Shown one piece after another: positions 1 to 8,527 of a stretch of DNA of 64,000 nucleotides. The notes below the pieces were generated by a model. The model did no database searches. It was not told where the DNA came from and saw nothing but the letters and a program-made list of their open reading frames with translations. The stretch is taken from positions 62,001 to 126,000 of the forward strand of contig JAFTMI010000029.1 of the NCBI GenBank assembly GCA_017452505.1, given 5' to 3'. Numbering within the stretch: the first letter of the stretch is position 1; each line of letters opens with the position of its first letter. Both the position numbers and the translations under genes were made by a program. The DNA is from Oscillospiraceae bacterium (lineage in GTDB: Bacteria; Bacillota; Clostridia; Oscillospirales; Oscillospiraceae).

Positions 1-36
1 GAAGGAATTGAGAAAATAAGGACGGGTAGAATTATT

Positions 37-1140
37 ATGGATAACAGGCATTTTCCCGCTTTAGAAGTGAATTTAGATGCTATGCGCACAAACGCAAAGG
101 TTTTGTGCGATATTTGCAACAAGAACGGTATTTCTGTAGCCGGTGTCATTAAGTTCTCCGATTGCGATCTCCACGTTGCAAAGGCATATTCCGAAGGTGG
201 CTGTGCACAGATTGGCGTTTCCCGTGCTAAACATCTGAAAAAGCTTAAGGAGGCTTATCCAAATATTGAAACACTACTTACCCGTGCGCCCACAAGGGGT
301 GATTTAGAGGATACTGCCCGGTACGCAGACTTAACTCTCGTTGCGGATTTTAAGATTCTGAGCGCTTTGAATGACGAAGCTGCCAAATGGGGCACAAAAC
401 CCGGCATTATCTTGATGCTGGATGTGGGTGATCTGCGTGAAGGTGTGGACAACATCCCTGAGCTGGTAGAGATGGCTAAGCACTGCGAGACTCTCCCCCA
501 CTTGAATCTGCGCGGTGTAGGCACCAACCACGCCTGTCTGAACGGGGTACTCCCCTCTTTTGAAAATCTCAGCTTTCTCATTGAAGGCGCTGAGGCAATC
601 GAGAACACAATCGGACGAAAGCTGGACATCATATCCGGTGGCAGCTCCATCAATCTGTTACTGCTAAAGGACGGCGTCAATAAGATGCCTACACGAATCA
701 ATCATCTGCGTTTGGGCGGTAGCATTGCCAATCCTATGAATATCCGCCTGGTTCGCGGCATTTCTTTTGCCGGTATGCGGGAAGACAGCGTTCGCCTCAC
801 TGCAGAAATCGTTGACATTCACGAAAAGGCTTCTGCTCCTAAGAACTCCACCAAGAACTGGGCCGGACAGACTGTAGTCCGAGAAGATAAGGGCCGCAGA
901 CTTCGTGCGATCCTTGCTGTTGGCAGCCAGGATATCGGGGATGCGATGTTGCTCTCCCCTCTTGATCCCAATCTTGAGATCGTTGGATGCAGCTCTGACC
1001 ATACAATTATCGATGTAACTGACAGTAAAAAAGCCTATAAATCCGGTGATACAATCACCTTCCAGGTACGCTATGGCAATATGCTGTACGCCTTTACCGG
1101 CGATCACGTGTCAATCGAGTATTATTTTGACAAAAAGTAA
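37..1140 (+). CDS. Alanine/ornithine racemase family PLP enzyme
   Basis: A fold-type III PLP enzyme of the alanine racemase N-terminal superfamily (367 aa). The probable PLP lysine is K39 in AGVIKFSDCD, followed by the family pattern VAKAYSEGG. The GGSS stretch near residue 207 and the HLRLGG segment are phosphate-contacting features of the ornithine/alanine racemase subfamily. It probably racemises a free amino acid in the cytosol, but the substrate (alanine, ornithine or another) cannot be read from sequence. The ATG at 37 has only a weak upstream AAGGACGG. Its promoter lies outside the window or in the first 36 bases, where I see none. It ends just before the rplJ promoter and is not part of that operon. 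Confident in family, not in substrate. Confidence 0.75.
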   Translation: MDNRHFPALEVNLDAMRTNAKVLCDICNKNGISVAGVIKFSDCDLHVAKAYSEGGCAQIGVSRAKHLKKLKEAYPNIETLLTRAPTRGDLEDTARYADLTLVADFKILSALNDEAAKWGTKPGIILMLDVGDLREGVDNIPELVEMAKHCETLPHLNLRGVGTNHACLNGVLPSFENLSFLIEGAEAIENTIGRKLDIISGGSSINLLLLKDGVNKMPTRINHLRLGGSIANPMNIRLVRGISFAGMREDSVRLTAEIVDIHEKASAPKNSTKNWAGQTVVREDKGRRLRAILAVGSQDIGDAMLLSPLDPNLEIVGCSSDHTIIDVTDSKKAYKSGDTITFQVRYGNMLYAFTGDHVSIEYYFDKK

Positions 1141-1149
1141 AAATAATGC

Positions 1150-1178
1150 TTGACATTTCAAATATGTTATGTTAATAT
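1150..1178 (+). promoter_or_regulatory. rplJ promoter
   Basis: TTGACA at 1150-1155, a 17-base spacer, and TAATAT at 1173-1178. TATGT stands directly before the -10 and matches the Gram-positive TRTGN extended -10. It drives the L10 leader and rplJL. Confidence 0.75.
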
Positions 1179-1187
1179 TCTTCTGTT

Positions 1188-1286
1188 GCCAAAGACAGCA
1201 GGTTGCGTAAGCGATAAATCCTGCCGAGGTGCGCTTGAAAAGTTTTCTGCGTGTCTTTCTGTCTTCTGGCAGGAAGACACTTTTTT
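1188..1286 (+). ncRNA. Ribosomal protein L10 leader
   Basis: The untranslated leader between the promoter and rplJ carries the conserved Firmicutes L10-leader segments: AAAGACAGCAGGT, then ATCCTGCCGAGGT, then a purine-rich turn. In known cases the L10(L12)4 complex binds this kink-turn-like structure and represses its own operon. Here the leader runs into a terminator hairpin, so control is probably by transcription attenuation. Boundaries are approximate. Confidence 0.85.
1251..1286 (+). terminator. Attenuator hairpin of the L10 leader
   Basis: GTGTCTT at 1251-1257 pairs with AAGACAC at 1274-1280, followed by six T. It sits immediately upstream of the rplJ ribosome-binding site GGAGGTGA. 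An intrinsic terminator inside the leader implies premature termination when L10-L12 is in excess. Confidence 0.8.
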
Positions 1287-1305
1287 AGTTTCGGAGGTGA
1301 AACAA

Positions 1306-1830
1306 ATGCCCAACGCAAAGGTTCTTGAGAGCAAGAAGGCAGTGGTTGAGGCTCTGTCCGCTAAGATCAAGGAAGCTACTTCCGTGGTTTTTGTTGACTA
1401 CAAGGGTATCACTGTTGCTGAGGATGCCGCTCTGCGTAAGCAGTTCCGTGATGCAGGTGTTGAGTACTCCGTTGTTAAGAACACTCTGACCCGTTTCGCT
1501 GCCAAGGAAAATGGCTACGACTTCGACGAGGTTCTCAACGGTACTACCGCTATGGCCAGCACCACCGGCGATCCCATCGCTCCCGCTCGTATTGTCTGCG
1601 AGTACGCTAAGAAGAACAAGCTCCCCGTGACTATCAAGGGCGGCGTAGTTGAAGGCTCTGTTCTGACTGTAGACCAGCTCAATGGTTTCGGCGAACTGCC
1701 CAGCAAGAACGCTCTGGTCGCATCCGTGCTTGGTACCTTCCTGGCACCTATCTCCAGCCTTGCTTTTGTCCTGGATCAGGTTCGTATCCAGAAGGAAGGC
1801 GGCGCTCCTGCAGAGTCTGCAGAAGCTTAA
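1306..1830 (+). CDS. rplJ: 50S ribosomal protein L10
   Basis: L10 anchors the L7/L12 stalk on the large ribosomal subunit and is needed for GTPase-factor function. The 174-residue length is normal. The N-terminal MPNAKVLESKKAVVEAL and the VVKNTLTRFAA segment are family signatures. The ATG at 1306 is chosen because GGAGGTGA ends five bases upstream; a longer in-frame reading from 1150 would begin inside the promoter and run through the structured leader. rplL follows after 55 bases. Regulation is by the L10 leader and attenuator. Confidence 0.97.
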   Translation: MPNAKVLESKKAVVEALSAKIKEATSVVFVDYKGITVAEDAALRKQFRDAGVEYSVVKNTLTRFAAKENGYDFDEVLNGTTAMASTTGDPIAPARIVCEYAKKNKLPVTIKGGVVEGSVLTVDQLNGFGELPSKNALVASVLGTFLAPISSLAFVLDQVRIQKEGGAPAESAEA

Positions 1831-1885
1831 TTCATTCGTAAATCCACAAACACTACAAACATTTAACATTTAGGAGGAAATTACA

Positions 1886-2266
1886 ATGGCTAGTGAAAAA
1901 GTCACTGCTCTCGTAGAGGAAGTTAAGGGTCTGACCGTTCTGGAGCTGTCCGAGCTGGTTCACACTCTGGAGGAAGTTTTCGGCGTTTCCGCCGCTGCTG
2001 CTGCTGTTGCTGCTCCCGCTGCTGGCGGTGCTGCTGCTGAGGCTGCTGAGGAGAAGACCGAGTTTGATGTCATCCTGAAGGATGCCGGCGCTTCCAAGCT
2101 GAACGTCATCAAGGTTGTCCGCGCTGTTACCGGCCTGGGCCTGAAGGACGCTAAGGATCTGGTTGACAACTGCCCCAAGACCTTGAAGGAAGCTGTCTCC
2201 AAGGAAGATGCCGAGAAGATGGTTGCAGAGCTGAAGGAAGCTGGCGCCGAGGCAGAGATGAAGTAA
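1886..2266 (+). CDS. rplL: 50S ribosomal protein L7/L12
   Basis: The stalk protein that recruits translation factors (126 aa). The N-terminal dimerisation domain ([18 protein letters not shown]), a flexible Ala/Gly-rich hinge around residues 35-52, and the C-terminal factor-binding domain ([20 protein letters not shown]) are all present. AGGAGG at 1872-1877 sets the start. It is the second gene of the rplJL unit and ends at a strong hairpin. Codon use is highly biased, as expected for an abundant protein. Confidence 0.98.
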   Translation: MASEKVTALVEEVKGLTVLELSELVHTLEEVFGVSAAAAAVAAPAAGGAAAEAAEEKTEFDVILKDAGASKLNVIKVVRAVTGLGLKDAKDLVDNCPKTLKEAVSKEDAEKMVAELKEAGAEAEMK

Positions 2267-2290
2267 TTTTTACTTCACTTTACACACAGA

Positions 2291-2320
2291 AAACAGCCGC
2301 CGGTTTACTGGCGGCTGTTT
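2291..2320 (+). terminator. rplJL terminator
   Basis: AAACAGCCGCC pairs with GGCGGCTGTTT around a short loop. The T run is short (TTTAT), so some read-through into the membrane-protein gene at 2341 is possible. I see no other promoter for that gene. Confidence 0.75.
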
Positions 2321-2340
2321 ATGTATTATAGGAGGTTCTC

Positions 2341-3144
2341 ATGGAAGCTATCGTAAGTTATTTTGAATCCTTTCATTTGGACATCGGCGCATTTCTGAAG
2401 GCAAACTGCATGCTGATTGCCGCCTTTCTTGCGCTGGCAATGTTGGGTCGGTTTGCGTTTGGCAAAAAGTCCGTCCTGTGCCGTTCCGTATCTTCTGCAA
2501 TTGGCATTTTCTTCGTTTATGCACTCACTGTGGTGCTTTGCTACGCCGGTGCAGAATTTCAGAAATTCATCGCTCCCTTACCCTTGGTTACGATTGCAAA
2601 CGATACAATGACACTATTCTCCTTCCAGCAGCACTATACTGTGGTCTGCACCGAAGTTTTGAGTATGATCATTTTGGCATTCTTAATGAACCTGGCAGAC
2701 GGATGGTTGCCTGTGGGCAAGCATATTATCAGCTGGATCTTCTTCCGCTGCCTGGGTGTTGTGTTGGCTTTATTCCTGCATTTGGTGGTCACCGGCCTGC
2801 TCACCACTTATTTACCCGAGGGATTAGTCACCTATGCACCTACCATCCTGCTTGGCCTTTTGGTCGTGCTGCTGGCTACCGGCGCACTCAAGTTCCTCGT
2901 CGGACTTGTGCTCACCTCAGTAAATCCGCTGATTGCTGCACTTTATACCTTTTTCTTCGCCAATGTAATCGGCAAACAGGTAACAAAGGCAATGCTGACG
3001 ACCGCAATTTTGATTGGTTTGGTGTTAATTCTGCAAAAAATGGGTGTTTTCGCCATTTCTGTTGCCTCCGCAGCACTGGCAGCATATATTCCTTTAATAA
3101 TTTTACTGTTGATTTTGTGGTATATTGTTGGCAAACTTTTATAA
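2341..3144 (+). CDS. Hypothetical polytopic membrane protein
   Basis: A 267-residue, very hydrophobic protein with about seven to eight predicted membrane segments (roughly residues 20-36, 50-70, 105-120, 135-160, 168-190, 195-212, 216-232 and 240-263). I do not recognise a family and see no catalytic or transport motif. There is a faint resemblance in layout to CvpA-like proteins, but the diagnostic N-terminus is absent. GGAGGT at 2331-2336 gives a good start. It lies just after the rplL terminator and may be expressed by read-through. Function unknown. Confidence 0.7.
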   Translation: MEAIVSYFESFHLDIGAFLKANCMLIAAFLALAMLGRFAFGKKSVLCRSVSSAIGIFFVYALTVVLCYAGAEFQKFIAPLPLVTIANDTMTLFSFQQHYTVVCTEVLSMIILAFLMNLADGWLPVGKHIISWIFFRCLGVVLALFLHLVVTGLLTTYLPEGLVTYAPTILLGLLVVLLATGALKFLVGLVLTSVNPLIAALYTFFFANVIGKQVTKAMLTTAILIGLVLILQKMGVFAISVASAALAAYIPLIILLLILWYIVGKLL

Positions 3145-3180
3145 AAAGTAAAAATTTTTTCGAAACTATGCATTTTTTAT

Positions 3181-3209
3181 TTTACAAATAAAAAAAAATG
3201 TATTATAAT
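3181..3209 (+). promoter_or_regulatory. Promoter of the CofE-like gene
   Basis: TTTACA at 3181-3186, 17-base spacer, TATAAT at 3204-3209. The predicted transcript begins with an 8-base inverted repeat (3219-3226 with 3238-3245) that could form a 5' hairpin. Confidence 0.7.
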
Positions 3210-3275
3210 ACTCGGGTGGTAAATTTATAGGCTCTCAAAATTTACGACTAAACTTATTAGATAGGAAGTGTTATT

Positions 3276-4472
3276 ATGAGCCGGATGTTAGGTACTGTTT
3301 CTATGGGTGTTCGCGCACCAATTATTCGTAAGGGTGATAACCTTGCAGAAATCGTTACCGGTTCAATCCTGGATGCTATTAAGTATGATGGCTTGACCCC
3401 TCGCGATCGCGATATTGTTGCAATGACTGAATCCATCGTTGCTCGCGCTCAGAACAACTACTGCTCTGTGGACGATATTGCAGCCGATGTGCGCAACAAG
3501 TTTGGTGGCGACACCGTTGGTGTCATCTTCCCCATTCTCAGCCGTAACCGTTTCTCCATTTGCCTGCGCGGTATCGCTAAGGGCTGCAAAAAGGTTATTG
3601 TAATGCTGAGCTATCCTGCTGACGAAGTAGGTAACCACCTCATTGACCTGGACAGCGTAGAAGCAAAAGGTGTCAATCCTTACAGCGATGTATTGACCGA
3701 GGCTCAGTTCCGGGAACTGTTCGGCTATGTGAAGCACCCCTTCACCGGCATGGACTATATCACCTATTACAAAGAGTTGATCCAGGAAAGCGGCGCAGAG
3801 GCTGAAATCATCTTGGCTAACGACCCCCGCGCTATTCTGAAGTACACCAAAAATGTTATGCCCTGTGACATCCACACCCGTGAGCGCACCAAGCGCATCC
3901 TGCGGGCTGCAGGTGCAGAGAAAGTCTACGGCATGGACGAGATTATGACCGAGAGCATCAACGGCAGCGGCTATAATGCCCGCTACGGTCTGCTGGGCTC
4001 TAACAAGTCCACCGAGGATGTGATCAAGCTCTTCCCCCGTGAGTGCCAGGACTTAGTTGATGACATCCAGAAGCGTCTGCTGGAGGCTACCGGCAAGCAT
4101 ATGGAAGTTATGGTCTATGGCGACGGCGCATTTAAGGATCCTGTCGGCAAGATTTGGGAGCTGGCAGACCCTGTGGTCTCCCCTGCTTACACTGCAGGTC
4201 TGGAGGGCACTCCCAACGAGCTCAAGCTGAAGTACCTGGCCGACAACACCTTCGCAAATCTTACCGGTGAAGAGCTGCGTGATGCCATCAAGGGCAAGAT
4301 TTTGGAAAAAGACGGCTCCAGCCTGGTTGGCAATATGGCCTCTCAGGGCACTACCCCCCGCCGCTTGACCGACTTGATCGGTTCTCTGTGTGACCTGACC
4401 TCCGGTTCCGGTGATAAGGGCACTCCCATTATCTATATCCAGGGTTACTTCGATAACTACACTACTGACTAA
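3276..4472 (+). CDS. Coenzyme F420-0:L-glutamate ligase-like protein
   Basis: A 398-residue member of the CofE/FbiB-N amide ligase family, which in archaea and actinobacteria attaches glutamate to F420-0 using GTP. Family-like features are the N-terminal PIIRKGDNLAEIV, the metal/nucleotide region GLTPRDRDIVAMTESIVA, and a late MVYGDGAFKDP segment. It is longer than CofE (about 250 aa). Clostridia of this type are not known to make F420 and no F420 biosynthetic gene is in view, so the true acceptor is unknown. It is probably an ATP/GTP-dependent gamma-glutamyl or similar ligase. It has its own promoter and terminator. AGGAAGTG precedes the ATG. Confidence 0.8.
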   Translation: MSRMLGTVSMGVRAPIIRKGDNLAEIVTGSILDAIKYDGLTPRDRDIVAMTESIVARAQNNYCSVDDIAADVRNKFGGDTVGVIFPILSRNRFSICLRGIAKGCKKVIVMLSYPADEVGNHLIDLDSVEAKGVNPYSDVLTEAQFRELFGYVKHPFTGMDYITYYKELIQESGAEAEIILANDPRAILKYTKNVMPCDIHTRERTKRILRAAGAEKVYGMDEIMTESINGSGYNARYGLLGSNKSTEDVIKLFPRECQDLVDDIQKRLLEATGKHMEVMVYGDGAFKDPVGKIWELADPVVSPAYTAGLEGTPNELKLKYLADNTFANLTGEELRDAIKGKILEKDGSSLVGNMASQGTTPRRLTDLIGSLCDLTSGSGDKGTPIIYIQGYFDNYTTD

Positions 4473-4480
4473 TCAATAAG

Positions 4481-4514
4481 AAATCCCTCAGGGCACAGGC
4501 CTTGAGGGATTTTT
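4481..4514. terminator. Bidirectional terminator
   Basis: AAATCCCTCA at 4481-4490 pairs with TGAGGGATTT at 4503-4512. It lies between convergent genes and has T-rich flanks on both strands. Confidence 0.85.
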
Positions 4515-4518
4515 GTAT

Positions 4519-5166
4519 TTATAAACTTGAAGGTAACTCCGTCAGCATATTTGCCAGATGATCAGTCATATTGGTAAAAACAACATTGAATTTACCGTCA
4601 CTATAAGTAAGCTCACTAACTGCGCAGTTTCCACCCCAGCCATATATCTGTACTGCAGGCTCATATAACTCGGATATCTTGCAAAGTGCGCCGCGAATCG
4701 TAGTTGCGTGGGCCGCTACGACAATACATTTTCCTGGGTTAGCCTCGGCGATGGAAGCCAGGGCATTTACTGCACGCTCGCCAACCTGCTTCACCGTCTC
4801 GCCACCTACACAATATGCATTCCAAAAATCCGTGCTCCACATAGAATAGGTATCCGCATGAGAAACTGCCAAGTCAACATATCGACAGTTTTCCCAATCA
4901 CCGGCATAAATCTCACGCAAGCCGGAATTGGTAACAACCGGCAATCCAAAGGCATTTGCCGTATATTCTGCAGTTTGAAAAGCCCTGGGTAGATCACTAC
5001 TGTATACAGCGTCTACTTGATAATTAGCGCGAATATATTCGGCAGTTTTTGCTGCCTGCCTATGGCCCAGTTCGGACAACGGGTAGCCGCTGTGTCCGGT
5101 AAAAAGGCCACGGATATTACCCTCGCTCTGACCGTGTCGGATCAGCAGGATTGTGGTATCGCTCAT
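4519..5166 (-). CDS. Histidine phosphatase family protein
   Basis: A phosphoglycerate mutase-like phosphatase (215 aa). LIRHGQSEGN carries the phospho-acceptor His11 and Arg10. The second arginine is in YSSDLPRAFQTAEY, the acid is in GLREIYAGDWE, and the second histidine is in VVAAHATTIRGALC. The substrate is unknown; such proteins act on small phosphorylated metabolites. Its ATG overlaps the end of the Mrp gene by four bases (5163-5166), so the two are co-translated. Confidence 0.88.
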   Translation of the reverse strand: MSDTTILLIRHGQSEGNIRGLFTGHSGYPLSELGHRQAAKTAEYIRANYQVDAVYSSDLPRAFQTAEYTANAFGLPVVTNSGLREIYAGDWENCRYVDLAVSHADTYSMWSTDFWNAYCVGGETVKQVGERAVNALASIAEANPGKCIVVAAHATTIRGALCKISELYEPAVQIYGWGGNCAVSELTYSDGKFNVVFTNMTDHLANMLTELPSSL

Positions 5167-6002
5167 CCTAACTTCCTCTCCGCCTGTTCAACAGCTGTCA
5201 GCACATCAACAAGGGCATCTGTATTTACAGATTCCATTTGACCATTGTCGAAGCTCTCTGCTACCTTGGGATCAATGGGTAGTCTGGCCAACACAGGCAG
5301 ACCAAACTCGGCAGCAACAGCATCCAACTTGCTTTCGCCGAACACATTGAGGCGCTTGCCACAATCTGGGCATTCCAAATAGGCATAGTTCTCCACAAAA
5401 CCCAATACAGGAATATGCATCATATTCGCCATCTTCACAGCCTTAGAAACAATCATGGACACTAGATCCTGAGGGCTGGTAACGATCACGATGCCGTCCA
5501 CAGGCAAGCTTTGGAACACAGTCAAAGGAACATCACCGGTACCAGGAGGCATATCCACAAACATATAGTCCACATCTTCCCAAATTACATCGGTCCAGAA
5601 CTGCTCTACTGGGCCGGCAATCACCGGTCCACGCCACACAACAGGCGCAGAGGCATCATCCAGCAGCAGATTAATAGACATCACCTGGATGCCACCCTTA
5701 CTCAATGCGGGGTACAGGCCATCCTCATTGGCACCCTGGCACTCATTAACGCCAAAGGCAGTAGGCGCGGAAGGTCCGGTAATGTCAGCATCCAGCACGG
5801 CAACCCGATTTCCTTTTTTAGCCATAGCCGCAGCCAGCATTGCAGTCACGGTGGACTTACCTACACCGCCCTTACCGGATACAACAGCAATCACTTTCTT
5901 TACATTGGATTTGGGATTGGGTGGAGCCAACAGGCTCTCTTTCTTTCTGTCACCACAGTCCGAGCTGCTGCAGGTAGAACAGTTGCCACTACAAGAACTC
6001 AT
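5163..6002 (-). CDS. Mrp/NBP35-family Fe-S carrier ATPase
   Basis: A cytosolic P-loop ATPase that holds and transfers iron-sulfur clusters to apoproteins (279 aa). The N-terminal Cys-rich stretch (Cys4, Cys8, Cys11, Cys16) resembles the NBP35 ferredoxin-like N-terminus. The deviant Walker A is SGKGGVGKSTVTAML, with FVDMPPGTGD as switch region. The paired cysteines in LECPDCGKR form the dimer-bridging cluster site. It has its own promoter at 6038-6046 and GGAGTGATT before the ATG. The phosphatase follows in an overlap. Confidence 0.92.
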   Translation of the reverse strand: MSSCSGNCSTCSSSDCGDRKKESLLAPPNPKSNVKKVIAVVSGKGGVGKSTVTAMLAAAMAKKGNRVAVLDADITGPSAPTAFGVNECQGANEDGLYPALSKGGIQVMSINLLLDDASAPVVWRGPVIAGPVEQFWTDVIWEDVDYMFVDMPPGTGDVPLTVFQSLPVDGIVIVTSPQDLVSMIVSKAVKMANMMHIPVLGFVENYAYLECPDCGKRLNVFGESKLDAVAAEFGLPVLARLPIDPKVAESFDNGQMESVNTDALVDVLTAVEQAERKLG

Positions 6003-6037
6003 TTAAATCACTCCGTTTAATAAAAATTTATAACATA

Positions 6038-6046
6038 ATTATACCA
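6038..6046 (-). promoter_or_regulatory. Extended -10 promoter for the Mrp gene
   Basis: Read on the minus strand: TGTGG followed directly by TATAAT (6038-6043). The -35 is weak, as usual where a TRTGN extension is present. Confidence 0.6.
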
Positions 6047-6078
6047 CACAATAAACCAGAAATCTACACACACTTACA

Positions 6079-7941
6079 TTATACCTGCGCAGATTCCCAC
6101 GCTACCATCAATTCCAGCAGAATATTTTCAGCTGTTTCCTTCTCAGCAAGCAAGCGAGTCAGTTCCTGATAATCAGCCGCTGCAGCATCAATGGAAACAT
6201 CCAATTCAGCAATCAGCTTCTCCTGCTTTTCAATCTCCCGCTCCAAACGGCGGATCGTTTTCTCTGTTTCCTTTGTGCCACCCTTGGGCTTTTCTTTTTT
6301 TACCTTAGGTTCCGTAACAATCTGCGGTTTTATCATGTTTTCGTGTTCTAGGATGGAACGGTATTTACTGTATCCACATTTGAAGTCACGAATCTTGCCG
6401 TCCTCAAGAAGCCAAATGCGTTCCGCAAATTTCTCAATAAAGTAGCGGTCATGGGACACAAAGAGCAAAACACCCTCAAATTCCTCAATCGCTGCTTCTA
6501 CCCATTCCCGGGAAGCAATATCTAAGTGGTTAGTGGGTTCGTCCAAGATCAAAAGGTTTATCTTCTCATCCATCAGCATACACAGCCGCAGGCGCGACTG
6601 CTCACCGCCAGAGAGGTCACCCACATTCTTGAACACATCTTCACCCTGAAACAGAAAAGCGCCCAAACGGTCACGGGCGGTCTGTGGGGTGCAGTTTTTC
6701 TCATAGAGCATCGTATCGTACAAACTCCGCTCCGGATGAGAAAAATGAATAATTTGTGGCAGATAGCCAAATTTCACTGTAGGCCCAAATTGGATCTTAC
6801 CCTTACAGTCTTCCTCTCCCAACAGACATTTGATAAAGGTGGATTTGCCGGTACCGTTGTCACCCAACAATGCAATTCGTTCACCGCCCTCCACCTTTAG
6901 TTCCACATTAGAAAACAGCGTGCGATCACCAAAGGATTTTTCCACATTCTTCATTTGGAAAACCACATCTCCGGAAAAATCTTTTTGCTGGAAGGTAGCT
7001 TTCATAGTCTTTTCCGTTTTGGGGCGTTCTGTCTTTTTGATACGCTCCATGCGGTGCTGAATAGACATTGCCCGACGGTAAAGAGTGCGGTTATTGATAC
7101 CCCACCCCTTCATTCTTTCCACCGTGTAGCCCAATTGTTTCAGCTTTGCCTGTTCCTGTTCATATTGCTTCAACTGCAGATTGAACCGGGCTTGCTTTTC
7201 GTCCATATAAAAGGAATAGTTGCCTGAATAAAACTCCGCATGACCGTCAGTTATCTCAATGACACGCTGGGCAATGGTATCCAGAAAATAGCGGTCATGG
7301 GAGATAGCCAGAACAGTGCCCTTAAAATTATTAATGTAATTTTCCAGCCATTCTACACTGCGCAGATCCAAATGGTTGGTTGGCTCGTCCAAAAGTAAGA
7401 TATCGGTCTTTTCCAACAGCAAACGGGCCAAATTCACCCGGGTCTTTTCGCCACCGGACAAGCTTGCAAAGTCCTGGATGCGCTGCTCCGGTAATATACC
7501 CAGACCGTTGCAGATCTTATCCACTTCTACATCCATTTCGTAACCGCCCCCGGACTGGAAACGGTTGACCAAGGCATCGTATTCCCGCAGCAGATCGTCC
7601 GTTACGGATTCCGACATTCTCTGTTCCAGTTCAGCCATACGCTCGCGGGTCTTCGTAAGCATTTGAAACGCTGAGCGCAGTACGTCCTCAACAGTATAAC
7701 ACTCAGGGAACCTTGGAATCTGAGAGATCAGGCCCAGTTTCTTATGAGGATTTACAAAAACCTCACCTGAATCGTAATCCATCTGACCTGTTAGAATGTT
7801 AAAAAGGGTGGTTTTGCCACAGCCATTACGGCCTAAAATAGCTACCCGCTCCCCTTCCTGTACCTCAAAAGACAGATCTTCCAGGAGATTCTCGCCAATT
7901 ACAAAGAACTTTGTTAAGTTTTTGACTTGAATATCAATCAT
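6079..7941 (-). CDS. ABC-F family ATPase
   Basis: A duplicated soluble ABC ATPase without membrane segments (620 aa). Walker A motifs are GRNGCGKTT and GDNGTGKST; signatures are LSGGEKTR and LSGGEQSR; both DEPTNHLD boxes are present. The inter-domain linker (about residues 240-310) is rich in K/E/Q. A C-terminal coiled coil spans about 545-615, as in Uup/YdiF-type members. ABC-F proteins act at the ribosomal E site to relieve stalled complexes; some give antibiotic resistance, which cannot be judged here. It is the last gene of the comEC-holA-rnmV unit, overlapping the gene before it by eight bases. Confidence 0.92.
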   Translation of the reverse strand: MIDIQVKNLTKFFVIGENLLEDLSFEVQEGERVAILGRNGCGKTTLFNILTGQMDYDSGEVFVNPHKKLGLISQIPRFPECYTVEDVLRSAFQMLTKTRERMAELEQRMSESVTDDLLREYDALVNRFQSGGGYEMDVEVDKICNGLGILPEQRIQDFASLSGGEKTRVNLARLLLEKTDILLLDEPTNHLDLRSVEWLENYINNFKGTVLAISHDRYFLDTIAQRVIEITDGHAEFYSGNYSFYMDEKQARFNLQLKQYEQEQAKLKQLGYTVERMKGWGINNRTLYRRAMSIQHRMERIKKTERPKTEKTMKATFQQKDFSGDVVFQMKNVEKSFGDRTLFSNVELKVEGGERIALLGDNGTGKSTFIKCLLGEEDCKGKIQFGPTVKFGYLPQIIHFSHPERSLYDTMLYEKNCTPQTARDRLGAFLFQGEDVFKNVGDLSGGEQSRLRLCMLMDEKINLLILDEPTNHLDIASREWVEAAIEEFEGVLLFVSHDRYFIEKFAERIWLLEDGKIRDFKCGYSKYRSILEHENMIKPQIVTEPKVKKEKPKGGTKETEKTIRRLEREIEKQEKLIAELDVSIDAAAADYQELTRLLAEKETAENILLELMVAWESAQV

Positions 7942-8527
7942 CGTTTGCTCCGATTAAACTTCTTAATTCGTCAACATTCATCAAAAGATTTATTGCCTGC
8001 AGTAACGCATTGCTGCTGGTATGTTCCGGCAAATCCAGCTTTCGCAGTAATTTCAGCCGTTTTTCCTTGCTGTTAGGGCCACCAGACAGTCCAAGCTCCA
8101 TAAAATCCTGCTTGGTAATATTACCGGCAGTACGGCTTGCACTCTCCCCTTCTATTGTTGCACCGGCTTTACGAAGGGCATCTATTATCACATCTGGACG
8201 CATACCCTCCACGCCTAATTTTCCTTCTTTACCTGGGGCAGTTTTTCGTTTTTCCTTTCCCACAATATCCGGAATATACGCATGTTTTAATTGTTCAGCA
8301 GGAATTGCACCTTTTAAGTAATTACGGATAACAAAACCTGCACCATCTGAATCTGTAAATACAATTAAGCCACGACTATTAGCTACTTTGCGCAAAAGAT
8401 CAAGCTGCTGCTTATCTTTCATAATGCCAAAACCGGAGGTTTCTAAAATAGGCGCATCCACAATTTGAGATAGGGTATTTCTATCGTACCGCCCCTCCAC
8501 AACGATTGCTTCCCGAATTTTAATCAT
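7934..8527 (-). CDS. rnmV: RNase M5-like Toprim/DUF4093 protein
   Basis: RNase M5 matures 5S rRNA in Firmicutes. This 197-residue protein has the Toprim acids in IVVEGRYD (Glu11) and VFTDSDGAGF (Asp-x-Asp), then the DUF4093 C-terminal region ending in a leucine-rich helix. The name rests on this architecture. Some DUF4093 proteins are only distant from the Bacillus enzyme, so 5S processing is likely but not certain. It overlaps holA and the ABC-F gene by eight bases each, implying translational coupling. In Bacillus rnmV sits beside ksgA; here it does not. Confidence 0.8.
   Translation of the reverse strand: MIKIREAIVVEGRYDRNTLSQIVDAPILETSGFGIMKDKQQLDLLRKVANSRGLIVFTDSDGAGFVIRNYLKGAIPAEQLKHAYIPDIVGKEKRKTAPGKEGKLGVEGMRPDVIIDALRKAGATIEGESASRTAGNITKQDFMELGLSGGPNSKEKRLKLLRKLDLPEHTSSNALLQAINLLMNVDELRSLIGANDD

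Noticed and set aside
1150..1305. An N-terminal extension of rplJ
   Set aside because: It would translate the promoter and L10 leader; L10 proteins start at the ATG at 1306, which has an ideal ribosome-binding site.
6079..7941. The ABC-F protein as a proven antibiotic-resistance determinant
   Set aside because: The sequence shows the general Uup/YdiF-like form with a C-terminal coiled coil. Resistance cannot be inferred from it.
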